Shown piece after piece: positions 1-10,979 of a stretch of DNA of 64,000 nt. The notes beneath the pieces are model-generated. The model made no database searches and was not told the DNA's origin. It worked only from the letters and a program-made list of their open reading frames with translations. Within the stretch, counting starts at the first letter, position 1, and each line of letters starts with the position of its first letter. Source of the stretch: Nageia nagi (lineage: Eukaryota; Pinophyta); NCBI GenBank assembly GCA_050084985.1, contig JBITNC010000001.1, forward strand, positions 61,256,001-61,320,000, given 5' to 3'. The translations under genes and the position numbers were made by a program.

Positions 1-311
1 GGAATAAAGAGGTAAAAACTCATCTGTTCATAGATTCTTGCTGATCCTACCTCATTCTAGTGTTATTAAGTTTTTTTTGCCATGCAGGCTGCTCAAGCAG
101 AGAATCGAGTCAAGACTTGGGGTGGTAAAATTGAGGATCATAGTAATGGAACAGGGAAGGTATGCACTTATTGCCTGTAAAGGTCATACCGATGATCTAT
201 AAATCGCTAAGTTCTCTACAATCCATTGAATTAAAAGTTTTTGATCTAACTAATCCTTTAAATTTTGAATTGCAGGGGGAAGAGAAGGAAGAACATCAGA
301 ACAACCCTTAA
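1..311 (+). CDS. 3' end of an unidentified host gene (last two or three exons)
   Basis: Two exons share one open phase. The first, 88-159 (72 bp), follows a pyrimidine-rich tract ending in CAG and is followed by GTATGC. The second, 276-311, follows TTGCAG and ends in TAA at 309-311. Spliced, they encode 35 residues, beginning AAQAENRVKTWGGK and ending in a charged tail (GEEKEEHQNNP). A GAG|GTAAAA donor at 9-12 could end the previous exon in the same phase. Both introns have normal GT-AG ends. The tail is hydrophilic, with no membrane segment. I do not recognise the family; the rest of the protein lies outside the window. The calls rest on splice sites and shared phase, not homology. Transcription is unproven. 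Confidence 0.5.
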
Positions 312-1290
312 AATTTTAACGAATTCAACAAAGCACAAATTTCTCAATTGTTTAAGAATCATCTTTTCTCTACATTATGAAGCTCAATGAGCGTATATTT
401 TGTTGTATGAACAACATACAGAGGTTATGCTAAAGTAGATGATCATATTACGAGCAGACCGATTTTAGAACTCTTTTGCCAGGACATCACTAGTAGGGAA
501 TACGGCGAAGCTTTTGGTGACTCTCTACTCAATTGTATGTGTAGCTTCTACTCTTATAAAACTATGCATGATGTGTTAAACACATCGTAATCCAAAATTA
601 AAACTCCTAGCAGTTTTCTTGGAGCATGCAAACACATTTTTTTCTCATGACTAAGAAGTTTTCTGAAAGAATGTAAAAACGTTCTTGCCAATGACTAGGT
701 TTTGGTACATATTTCATAATGTTGAGATGAAGAATATAGCTTTGTGCAGGAAGAATACCAATATATCCTAATCTGAAGTAAGAGTTTCTTTGGCGACTTT
801 TGAGTTTCATTTCTTTTGTTGATTGGTATTTATTATTTGCTAGTACAAAATGGTGAATATAGTCTATATTATTGAATTTTGTATAGTGGGACATTGGAGA
901 CTACTATGAAAATGAGAAGGCTATGTACAAGTTAATAAAATACAATGAAAGGTCAAAAGTGAGACTCGAATGGTATATCCACTTTATATGGCAAAAGCTA
1001 TCCATCATGGATTCATGCACAAACGAACTTTCACATTCCCATTACGAATATATTTTCGTATTTTTATTGCGAATGTTTTCAAATTTCGATGATCATGATG
1101 GTGCCTCGCATTATCATCACACGTGCATCTTGAATATAGTTTTTAGACGCATTGCAAATATACTTTTTTATTCGCATTGCAAATATGTAGTACATTCGTA
1201 TTGCGAATGTGACCAATTTTTAGTGGTGGTGTCAAGCAATGCATCTCAAGGAACATCGCATCATAATTCAATTCTTCATTTGAATTGAGG
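312..1290. other. Non-coding stretch downstream of the first gene
   Basis: The first part would hold the 3' UTR of the preceding gene. From about 1035 to 1215 short, imperfect repeats of an ATTGCGAATG / CATTGCAAATAT type recur. The open frames here (up to 121 codons) lack any recognisable motif and look like chance frames. Confidence 0.4.
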
Positions 1291-1297
1291 TGGTGAT

Positions 1298-1800
1298 GTG
1301 GGAAAAGATCCAAGCTTGGTGTTGGAAGAGTCCTATAAGAATGGATTCCTTGTGCAAGACTTACACACAATTGCATTCCAAGAGTTGTTGGTGATATTTG
1401 TGCATTTCTTACAATTATTGGAACCCTTTATACTTTGTTTGCTTCATGCATATTTTGAAATAATTCTTAAGCCTTGTCTAGTCTCCCACATTTTGCATGT
1501 ATCTTTGTCAGCAATGAAAACTCATTTTGTGAATATTTTGCAATCCATGATATTGTATTTTGCATCATGCATATTTTCAAACAATTCTTGAGCTTCGTGT
1601 ATTCTTTCATATTTTTCATACATATTTACGAGGATATTCACAACCATGATATTTTATCATTACAATCCATGAAACTATGTTTGCATTATATATATTCTCA
1701 AACAATAACCGAGCCTTGTGTTTTCTTTTATATTTTGCATACATGTTTGTGAGGGCATTCACAACCACAATATTCTCAAACTTATTCACATGCTATTTTT
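1298..1800 (-). pseudogene. Decayed pentatricopeptide repeat (PPR) sequence
   Basis: Read on the - strand this region gives three successive copies of the PPR signature segment: NALTNMYAKYKRKHKARLLF (about 1780-1695), NILVNMYEKYERIHEAQELF (about 1655-1570) and a third with IHAKCGRLDKA, a stop, then ELFQNM (about 1520-1445). Farther along the strand SLAQGIHSYR (about 1340-1310) resembles the segment preceding such motifs in PLS-class PPR proteins. Stops and frame changes separate the copies. PPR proteins bind organellar RNA in plants; this copy cannot encode one. The spacing of about 120 bp between equivalent segments is unlike the usual roughly 100-residue recurrence of this motif in PLS proteins, so local duplication probably contributed. 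No start or full-length frame remains. Confidence 0.6.
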
Positions 1801-3229
1801 AAAGTATTTTTCTTCATCTAGATGTCTAAAATGTCCAAGAAGCTCAACCATACATGCATAGTATTTCATTATAAATGTAATACGATAATAATTATTCATG
1901 AATTTGAAGTGTTAATACCCCTATTTCACTAGACCTTTAGGTAGCCATGCAGATAATACACTAATAAACTAGTTTGGAAAAAAATATATGTAGCCCTATT
2001 ATTATCTGCAAAGAATTAAAAAAAGTGTTTTAATTTGAAGATTTTCTCTAGAAAATGATAAATCAAAAGCATTTAGTCAATGGATACATTGCAAATATTT
2101 TGGAATAATATAGCAATATGGTTGTAAGATGAAGTCTTTGGTGATTCTCTTTTCTATAGTATTCGATGATTTGAAGAAAATTTTCAAAATAATTTTATTA
2201 TATTATTCTCAAAGAATAATGATTTTAAAAAATAAAGGAGTACTACATAATTGTTTTGTAGAGGACATCATTACAAAAAGGATTATCCTAGATTGCAATG
2301 CAATTCCAAAACCATAGGACAAAAGATGTTTCAGGATCATAGAGAGAAATCAATTCCTCAATGTCAACATGTCAGAATGGAACAACCATTGGTATTAATT
2401 ATATGTAGGGATAAAATTATATGATTCAATGAAATTGAAGCTAGTTTGTTTGTTTATTTATTTTACATTAGCGCCAAATCAAATGGAGTACAAGCAATAA
2501 CTCTAGTAGATTTTAAATGCACTCATAATTTTCTTTTTGAGGTATTTATTAAAAAAGCCTCAAATTCCAACAAAGGAAGCTATATATGATTATGAGGTGG
2601 AATTTGAAAGATGGAAAATATACTTAATGTCGAAAATAATTTTCTTCTAATGTTCCTTTTTTAGTTCATGTATATAATGACCATTAAGATTTTTAATTGT
2701 GATAATTAGTAGGTATGATGTTTAATTAAACTACAAATGGATCTATTAATATAATATTTTGTTATATTCAAGAGATAATATTATAATATGAAAATATTTA
2801 GTCGTAAAATATTGATATTCCAAATGATGGGCAAAATGAGAAGCACAAGCATGCATGACCTGGAGGGTGATAGAGATGGTGCCCTTGGTGAATAAGTGAG
2901 GATCATGTGGGATCACAATAAAAAAGGCATCAAATAAGGATATTCATAAGAATGAATTATCTCCTGCAAAGCCAAGTAACATGATTCAGGATGAATTTAT
3001 GAATAAAAAGGGAAAAAGCCTTAGAAGGACTCTAGCAGGAAACAACAAAACCTATTCTTCATGCATGATAAAAATAAATTAGAGTGATAAAGCTACAAAT
3101 AGAGGTGTGAGCCCTTGGTGACCATAGTTGAGGTTTGATGATATACAATCGATGCCTTTAAGGTAGGAAGGCACTTGTGAAAATTTGTACAGTAACCATT
3201 TTACAATGCATTCTTCTCCACTCATGCTA
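1801..3229. other. AT-rich stretch, nothing recognised
   Basis: No frame longer than 62 codons, no convincing repeat boundary and no domain motif was seen on either strand. Confidence 0.4.
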
Positions 3230-3810
3230 GAAATAAAAGATTTAGAAATCAAAATGAAGATTGAAGAACTAGAGACCAAAGCGATTATCTATAAAATGAG
3301 AGGAAGATGATCGAGTTGGGAAGACCTAATGAATGTTGGGACTGTAATCTTAATATTTCTCTCCCTTATGATTTTTTATGGTTATATTTGAAGATTCTAA
3401 GGAAGGAATCAAGCTTTTTATAGAAAATAATCCTATTTTTTTTTAGCAATAGGGATTGTATGTATGTGACAATGGTCTTCCGCCTTCAACCCCCTATCTA
3501 AACATATCATCCCATTTCCTATTATACTAAATTTATATGCCTTTCCAATTGAGTACTAGAGCTAAAAATCCAAGATAAAAATTGGGAATACTATAGGTAT
3601 CTTCCAAGGATCGAATAAACATACCTTGAAAAATGTGAAGACAAAATAGGACCTATGATGGTGAACATGGAACCAAAGCATTGAATATGAAAAATTCTCT
3701 TTGAGATGTTATGGTTATCAAAAAATAGGGCATTTGAAGAGGAACTATCCATCGAGAAAATACCAAAAGTCAATCTCAGATGCATCTTTAGAAGTGGATT
3801 TTCTTTGAAT
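3230..3810 (+). pseudogene. Decayed LINE ORF1-like (gag) reading frame
   Basis: Translated in three shifting frames, the region follows the order seen in plant non-LTR retrotransposon ORF1 proteins with a DUF4283-type domain: an ILRKE..KLFIENNP segment near 3400, GLYVCDNGLPPSTPYLN near 3450-3500, then a zinc-knuckle-like RCYGYQKIGHLKRNYPS at about 3698-3748. The knuckle keeps the first Cys and the His of CX2CX4HX4C, but the second and last Cys are Tyr (TAT for TGT). There are several stops and at least two frameshifts. ORF1 would bind element RNA. The domain assignment is pattern-based; the zinc knuckle is the strongest part. No endonuclease or reverse transcriptase frame follows, so this is a fragment. 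Confidence 0.42.
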
Positions 3811-5080
3811 TACTTTGGAATGAAAATAATATGGATGGAGATTATTACGAGATTAATTAGCTAGACAAGAATCCCTCAAAAGTTTAGTTTTTAGTAAAGA
3901 AAAGGATGAATACCCCTTCTTGGGGATTATCTCAACAAAAAATATTAAGTTGTAAGCAAAACAAAAATCTTTCCCATTGATATATCTAAGAATGGATACG
4001 TAGTGCCTTTATAGAATTAGGAGATAATATCAAGTTAAAAACCTTCATATGAGGATAATCCTATCATGAAAGAAGCAAAAGTTGAAAATAAAAACTCAAA
4101 AGCATCTCTTTTTAGGTCTTCTAAGGTAAATATAATGAAAGAGTCATCTAAATCTATGAAGTTTACCAAAAAAAATTGAGAGACGGACTATGAAGCTATA
4201 ATAGAAGATGTTGAGTAAGAAACTCCTAGATATTATTTAAGAAGCCTAAAATGCAAAAATGTATTTTCATATTTATCAATATATAAAGAGAAAAACCCAT
4301 GAGCTATGATAGCTATAGAAGGATAATCTCCATAGTTTTGAGTATTTGCAGTTGTTTGTTCTATGAATCATATGATCCGTGTATTGAATATCTATATTTT
4401 TTTATTTTTTTAAGTACATGTTTTCAGGCCCTATTTTTTCAAAACCTATTAATTAAATTTACCCTTGCCAAAAATAAAGAGATAATATTATGATATTCCA
4501 AAAAGAAAAAGAACTAAATTATTTTGAGTTAAGGATAACTTGAATATACATTTAGATTAAATATTATAGCTTAAATGGCTATAAAACAAGTAACATTAAT
4601 ATTTCCCTACTTTAATAATAAAGATGAAGGTGGTTTATAAAGGAAAAATGGGAGCCTCTTTTTCATGATATATTTTGGGTTTTCTTATATCCCAAAATGA
4701 TTACCTTCTTATAGGGATATAGACTATATATTTTAGTTAGAGCTTGAAACATGTCTAACATATAGGGTATCCTAGAGGCTGAGCATGGAAATGCATAGTA
4801 GTGATTTATAGCAAAATTATGATTTTTAATTTGCTATTTTTGGGCCCATCGGCCCAAGCCTTGGTAGCCTAATTTTGTTGGGTTTATTTTTTTTCTTAGT
4901 TGGCTAGCCAAAATTTTATATCCTTGATGCATATTTTATATAAATTAGCCAAGTATACCCTTATCAAATTCATAACTAGTTGCCTGTATTTTCTAAAAAA
5001 AATTTATTTTGCTCAAGCAAATCGCCCCCAATACCAAATCCTCCAAGAAAAAAAATATAGATCTAAAAGATGTTCAACTA
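3811..5080. other. AT-rich stretch, nothing recognised
   Basis: May include further decayed sequence from the preceding LINE-like fragment, but no motif could be identified. Frames of about 61-64 codons here are not supported. Confidence 0.35.
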
Positions 5081-5081
5081 C

Positions 5082-5302
5082 TCCTTGAGATGCTTGAATG
5101 CTCCCTAAGATTTTCAAATGCTCTCTTGACATGCTCTTCTCTCCATTACAAATTCTTGACTTCTCCATTACATATGCTTAACTTCTCCCTATAGACACTT
5201 GACATCTCCCTATAGATGCTCAACTTCTCCATGCAGACACTTGACATCTCCCTATAGATACTTGACTTCTCCCTATAGATGCTCAACTTCTTTTAGTAGA
5301 TG
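5082..5302. repeat. Minisatellite, about 21-bp unit
   Basis: A unit of the type TTGACATCTCCCTATAGATGC recurs head to tail, clearest at about 5170-5290 where six copies follow in a 21-22 bp register; copies before 5160 are more diverged. It abuts the foldback trio that starts at 5310. Confidence 0.75.
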
Positions 5303-5309
5303 ATTCAAT

Positions 5310-5623
5310 TTTTAGCAATTTAGACCAAACCTGATATCTAAATGATGAAATACCTTCATCATTGGATAAAATTTTATCAAGTACATGTGAAACGAGTGGT
5401 CACACGACCCCCTTTGGATCAAAATTGAGCTTTAGAAGATGCATGGACTGCATTATCAAAGTAGGTGAATGTATTTACAGGCAAGATATTGAGCATCTTC
5501 TATAACTCAATTTTGATCCAAAAGGGGTCATTTGACCACTCATTTTGCATGTACTCAACATGATATATCCAATGGTGAAGTTATTTCATCATTTAGATAT
5601 CATATTTGTTCTAAATTACTAAA
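5310..5623. repeat. Foldback (long palindromic) unit 1
   Basis: The left arm begins TTTAGCAATTTAGACCAAA and the right arm ends with the near-complement TTCTAAATTACTAAAA. Arms of about 140 bp pair imperfectly around a centre near 5465: the ATCAAAATTGAGCTTTAGAAG stretch of the left arm (about 5419-5440) answers CTTCTATAACTCAATTTTGAT on the right (about 5497-5518). It is the most diverged of three consecutive units with the same design. Confidence 0.75.
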
Positions 5624-5667
5624 ATTAAGTTTGAGCAACTTGTAACTTCAAGAATGTATTAAATTTA

Positions 5668-6006
5668 TTTTTATTAATTTAGACCAAATATGATCTCTAA
5701 ATGATGAAATCACTTCACCATTAGATGGATCTCATTGACTACATAAGAAACAAGTTGTAACATAACTACCTTTGGATCAAAACTAAGCTCTAGAAGATGT
5801 TCAACATCTTGCCTATGAAGACATGCATCTGCTTTGACAATGCAGATGTGCATCTTCATAGGCAAGATGTTGAACATCTCCTAGAGCTCAATTTTGATCT
5901 AAAGAGGGTCATGTTACCACTCATTTCATATGTACTTGATGTGATACATCCAATGGTGAAGTTATTTCATCATTTAGATATTATATTTGGTCTAAATTAC
6001 TAAAAT
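5668..6006. repeat. Foldback (long palindromic) unit 2
   Basis: This is the best-preserved unit. Arms run from AATTTAGACCAAATATGATC to TATTATATTTGGTCTAAATT and meet at a tight hairpin centre at about 5828-5850 (CATCTGC, 9-base loop, GCAGATG). The sequence AGATGTTCAACATCTTGCC on the left arm is matched by GGCAAGATGTTGAACATCT on the right. A 68-codon frame across the centre is only the translation of the palindrome. Confidence 0.85.
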
Positions 6007-6047
6007 TAAGTTTGAACAACCTATAACTTCAAGAATATACTAAATCT

Positions 6048-6382
6048 ATTTTTATTAATTTAGACCAAATATGATTTCTAAATGATGAAATAACTTCACC
6101 ATTGGATAGATCTCATTGACTACATTTGAAATAACTGGTCACACCACCCCATTTGGATCAAAATTGAGCTCTAAAACATAATCGACATGTTGCCTTTAAA
6201 GACCCACATCTATATTGTCAAAACAAATGTGTGTCTTCAAAGGCAAGATGTTGAGCATCTTCTAGAGCTCAATTTTGATCTAAAGGGGGTCATGTGATAA
6301 CTTGTACTACTCAATGAGATATATCCAATGGTAAATCTATTTCATCATTTAGAGATCATATTTGGTCTAAATTACTAAAATT
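6048..6382. repeat. Foldback (long palindromic) unit 3
   Basis: Same arms and order as unit 2, starting about 380 bp after it. The centre lies near 6210-6230 (CACATCT / AAATGTGTG). The linkers between units 1-2 and 2-3 are also alike (AACTTCAAGAAT...), so the whole unit plus linker, about 360-380 bp, was tandemly duplicated. After unit 3 the linker similarity stops near 6405. Confidence 0.8.
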
Positions 6383-7384
6383 AAGTTTGAGCAACTTGTA
6401 ACTTCAATAACAAGTCATGCATCTTTAATAACAAGTTGAGTGTCTTCAGTCACAAGTCAAGCATGTTCATCTTAGGGTTATACCCAGGATCCTAGAACCA
6501 CATTAAAAAAAACTAAGTTACAATGAATTCCTCCAACATGGGATTCAAATTTGGATACTTACCCATAAAGAAAAAATCTAGGTGGAGACTATTCCACTTA
6601 TGATTTTCTTCCTGACTAATTTAGACTTTATGCAGACTGACATCTTTAAACTCATCCATCCCATTTATTTTGATAATCTCCCTTTTAGATATAAATAATT
6701 CATGAGAATCTTGTATTATAATATTGATTAATAACTTCTAGCAAAAACTTCTTTTGATTTATTATTAAATGAGCACTCAATCAAAAATCCATTGGAAAAA
6801 TTTGTATGGTTGAAAACACATTGGTCTAAAATCAAATTCTCAAGATAACTTAGTTGGCAAAGAATATTACAATCAGGTACTTGTAAAATAGACATGATAG
6901 TAATCAAGCAAGTATAATAGAATTAGCTATTTGGTATTTTTGGTGTGAATAAATGGTAATTAGCTTCTTGGAATTGTAGGACTTGATAGATAATGGTAAA
7001 CTATCAAAGGATTTTTTAAAGGATATGAATATTTGAAGCATGCTCCCTTAGTATTACCAAATAAAATCTACCTAATCTTTTAAAGAATAATAAATTATTG
7101 ATATCAACCCTTTTCAACATAAAATGACCATTCATGTTTCTAAGGATAATTTTAATAAGGCCCTTTTCTATGCAATGAGCAAAGAACATAATATTACCTT
7201 AGAAAATAGAATGTTGAACCTCTTAGAATCAAGTGAGAGTTGTATGGGTGTACCTTTCTAGGAACATCCATTTCATGTGAATAAATCAGCCAGATTCAAA
7301 CATGTTAATTCAAAATAAGATAAGATAAAAAATCACATTAGATTTACCTATGATATGAAACATTTTCAAGTACACATTCCATAG
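6383..7384. other. AT-rich stretch, nothing recognised
   Basis: A short run of ACAAGTCA-type repeats follows the foldback units (about 6400-6465). The rest shows no motif or frame that can be supported. Confidence 0.35.
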
Positions 7385-7387
7385 TTG

Positions 7388-8331
7388 CACTACTACCAAA
7401 AATGGATTTGTGTCCAAATTCTTTGTTATTTTTTTGTGTTTTTCCAATTTTTTTGATGCAAAAAAGGATGCAAATGGTGAGTCAAAATTTGCATCCTTTT
7501 TTGTTCACTTGTTGTATATGGTTTTTGTGTCCTTAGCACCACTTTTTGCATCCTTAAAACACTTTTTGTATTGATTTTTACATCACTTTTCATTTTTTGC
7601 ATCATTTTTTAGAAATTTTGTTGATTTTTGCATCATTTTTTATAACTTGCATTGAATTTTACAATTTTCAAAAACAAATATAATAGAATCATAAATATTT
7701 TAATTCTGTGTGGTTTTAAAAAAAATGGTCTCAAAATAATATCCAAATCCAAAGTTACAACCTCTGCAAGTTACATCATTTTTAGTAGGTCTTTGGGGCA
7801 ATGACATAGGTCCATTAAACTAGTTCTGTTTAGATTTTAAAAATTTAAATTTATTAATATAGTAAGGTTTTTAATGCCTACTTTTTTTTGTCCTTTAAAG
7901 GAGTTTTCTTTATTCTTCTTGTCTACCTCGAGTGCATAGCTACAATCGAAACCTGAAAACTAAGGAACAAAAAAATTAGCTAAAGTGTATGAAATGTAAA
8001 GATTATAGGGAAGGCTTGTTGATATATATAGATAGGAGAGGGTATTTTGCTATTGGGTAATCACTTTTGGTACAAATGAAAGATGAAATGAATGTGAGTT
8101 GTTGATTGGTCAATTCATGAATAGGTAAAGTATATTTTATGTTTTTGTCAATGAAATGTGATGCAAAATTTGCATTGAAATTTATGTCAAAATTTGCGTT
8201 AAAAAAAGTGAAAAAATGAAAAAAAATAAAATGATGCATGTTGATGTAGAAGGATGCAAATTAACGTCAATTTTCATTTTTCATGTTTAAAGATGCAAAA
8301 AAGGATGCAAATCAATGTTTTGGTCATAGTG
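7388..8331. mobile_element. Non-autonomous CACTA (En/Spm) DNA transposon, 944 bp
   Basis: The left end reads CACTACTACCAAAAATGG and the reverse complement of the right end reads CACTATGACCAAAACATTG; both continue into ATTTG and a TCC. The ends are CACTA and TAGTG, as expected of the CACTA superfamily, and both sides carry the 3-bp target duplication TTG (7385-7387 and 8332-8334). Subterminal motifs of the form GGATGCAAA and its inverse occur near both ends (about 7455-7505 and 8290-8312), including a hairpin of AAAAAAGGATGCAAAT with ATTTGCATCCTTTTTT. No transposase frame is present; the 78-codon - strand frame inside is AT-rich and unlike any known domain. It would depend on an autonomous relative for movement. 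Terminus and duplication evidence are strong. Confidence 0.88.
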
Positions 8332-8334
8332 TTG

Positions 8335-10461
8335 GGAAAACTGCAAGAGGTGATTACAAACACAAGAACCTTCTTTATGCTATCTTCCTTGATCCAAAAT
8401 TATTATATTTTTTCAAGAAAGATAATAAAAAATCTTCAATAGAGAAGATTAATTCATACCCTAATATTGATTAGGTCTAAAAACTTCATCGGAAAATCTC
8501 TTGATTTTGATTAACCCCCAAATAGTACAAGTCCATAGCTACTTCCTTTTGAAAAAAAGAACTTATCACTCATCTTCATAACTCCAAATCACCTTTGCTA
8601 AATATATTTATCAAACTTTATATAGTTCAATAGAGATTCTCTTATTTATTCAGATCTTAAATCTTATACCAATTAAGTTACCATTCTCTTTCCTCGATAT
8701 AGAAAAAATAAATTTAGCTAATATGAACACTAGTATCACCATATTTATCTTTGATGAACATAGAACACATGTCACTATTAGCAATACAAGCCAATTTGAC
8801 ATGATGACTATATGAAACAGTCCCATCAGGCATGTTAAAAATGGACTATGATCCAAAGAATGTAATCCAATATTTTTATGAGGGGGTTATCATATTAGTT
8901 CATGATCATGAACCAATTGTCCTTGGTGAATTGATTTTTAACCAATTCAACCTTCATTATTTTATGTATTGGATGGTTCCTAATGAGCCTTTAAACATTT
9001 AAGTGATCATAATTCATAGATAAAACTATGATCCATTGAACAATAAACATTCTAGGAACACTAAAGATAAATATTCTTTAAAGATTTTTTCCATTCGCAA
9101 GGGCCTTTTAGTTTGGAAATCCAAGATCCCAAAGATCAGTATCTCTTGGATAGAGACATAATATTCTTGAGAAATTTTCTCTAGATAGAGAGATGAATAG
9201 AATCTTGAGCCTTTGTTGATCCAATTTTATTCAAGATGATCCTATTTGAGTCTTTAACTAATAGGATTGTATATGTTTCTTGTGAAATGTTAAATCCAAA
9301 TAGGATTCACCTTTCATATATAGGATGATATTACCCATTCATTTAAGCTCTTGAAAATGATAATCATGAGGTTTACTTTCCATAGACATAGATGTACACC
9401 CATTAAAAGGCTCCTCACTAACATAGAAGATAATTTGATTCTAGATTTCAATATCCGATTTTATCAAGATGGGGCCTTGTCCATTATAAAATGGATAAAA
9501 AAAAAGAGGAGAGTAACTAAAAGGAATACAAGGTTACGAGTGCAAGAAAGAAAGGAAAATGATGTTTCTTAGGTCTAACCCCTATTATCCTCTTCTAAGG
9601 TTTGAAACTAGAGTGAAAATATAACTACATATTTTTATTATTATCATTTATTAATATTTATATGATTCATACTATTTATAACCTATAGAAATTGATTTAT
9701 AACCTACTTGTCTCATCTTTTATCCATCAAACCCATTTTCAAACTATACAAGTCCTCATCCCTTTTATTTTTTCCATGAAAACATTATCTAGTTTATGAA
9801 GGAAGCCAATTTCTTCTAGGTTACATATCATCTATTCATGAAATTGCATAGGAAATACCTTTAAGACACAACAAATATGACCATAAAAAAATCAAAATAT
9901 GAAAATCACTTTATATTCATTGCAATGATTTTTTCTAAATTGATGTATGTTAAATAATATCCACAAAATACCAAAAATTAACATCTACTTCAAAAATTAC
10001 TTTTAATCATGCTAGATAAAGCTAATCAATATGTATAATAATTAATTTTCATATTTAAATTTTATTTTATCTTCTATATATTAAATATTATTTATTACAT
10101 TTTATGTCAACAAGGGTTTACCCAACCCATAGCAGTTAACCTTTGGGGTCATTGGTAAAACTGACTTCAAATATTTTTATTTTATCTTATTTAAGTACTT
10201 GCAAGTAAATTTGTAATTTATCTTATTTAATGGAAATTGTAAACACCCCCAAAAGATATTTTGGTCATGAAAACATAACAACACTATCAAAGAACCTAAC
10301 CATCCATACAATTGCATATTCATCCAAATGATCCTAACAATCTTTTTTATAAAACGGAAGTTAGAACATCATTTCAGAGGGAGAAGTCATTTTTCATGAA
10401 TTTTTTCTAATTTTGCAAAGCATTGATAGAATAGAAATGAGCATGAACAAGAAACATTGAG
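8335..10461. other. AT-rich stretch, nothing recognised
   Basis: The flank resuming after the CACTA element carries a 60-codon frame to 8474 without recognisable motif. The frame at 9351-9572 ends in a basic segment (KKKRRVTKRNTRLRVQERK) and could be part of an old element, but nothing identifies it. Confidence 0.35.
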
Positions 10462-10466
10462 CACAC

Positions 10467-10965
10467 TATTAGAATTTGTAATGAAATATTGTGAATATCT
10501 AAACTCCTTGTAAATTCAATTAATCACTTAAAGGATATTTAGATACCTTAAGGGATTAATTGAATTCTTTATTATGTAAACTTTGACCTTACCAAGTGGT
10601 TAGTTGGTAGGTTAAAGTTAGGTAATATATTTATTTATTGTAACCCTAACCTTACCCTTGGGTTAAAGGGAGGTTAGGGAGGTGCTCTCATGCTATAAAT
10701 AGAGGGCCTTTCCTCTTGTAATATAACTTAGATTTTGAGTAAGATTACTCTACTAGTTTGTGTAGGAGAGAAAGAAATTGTAGTAAGAGGGTGGGGTGCA
10801 TAGTTTGAGAATTGAGATCTAGTTGTGGATGTACTCCCAAGGAGGGAGGAACCACATTATATTTGTGTTATCTTGTGTGAATGGTGTTATTAGCTTGTAG
10901 ATGTTGAATGATTGAGTTTCCTATAGTCTTGGACCTTGAGAATTAGTGTAGATTTAATTCCTTCA
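10467..10965 (+). repeat. 5' LTR of copia-1
   Basis: It begins TATTAGAATTTG (the 3' copy keeps TGTTAGAATTTG, so the terminal TG has become TA) and ends in TTCA. By eye it differs from the 3' LTR at about a dozen positions plus three small indels, one of about 5 bp. A TATAAATA box at 10694-10701 is shared with the 3' copy and probably marks the U3 promoter. Confidence 0.92.
10694..10701 (+). promoter_or_regulatory. TATA box of the copia-1 5' LTR
   Basis: TATAAATA sits mid-LTR in both copies (the other at 18995-19002), as expected for the U3 promoter driving the genomic RNA. Confidence 0.6.
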
Positions 10966-10967
10966 AT

Positions 10968-10979
10968 TGGTATTAGAGC
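10968..10979 (+). other. Primer binding site of copia-1
   Basis: TGGTATTAGAGC lies two bases after the 5' LTR and differs by one transition from the canonical plant copia site complementary to initiator tRNA-Met. Confidence 0.85.

Noticed and set aside
1143-1376. 77-codon - strand frame as an intact small gene
   Set aside because: Its start overlaps decayed PPR sequence (SLAQGIHSYR) and the rest reads through unrelated repeats, so it is not a separate gene.
5797-6003. 68-codon frame
   Set aside because: Lies across the centre of a palindromic repeat unit and has no motif.
8003-8239. Transposase frame inside the CACTA element
   Set aside because: 78 codons of Phe/Asn-rich sequence from AT-rich DNA, with no transposase motif.
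10640-10680. Interstitial telomere repeat (CCCTAA-like)
   Set aside because: Only one or two CCTAACC-like phrases within the copia-1 LTR, duplicated in the other LTR; no run of plant telomere units.
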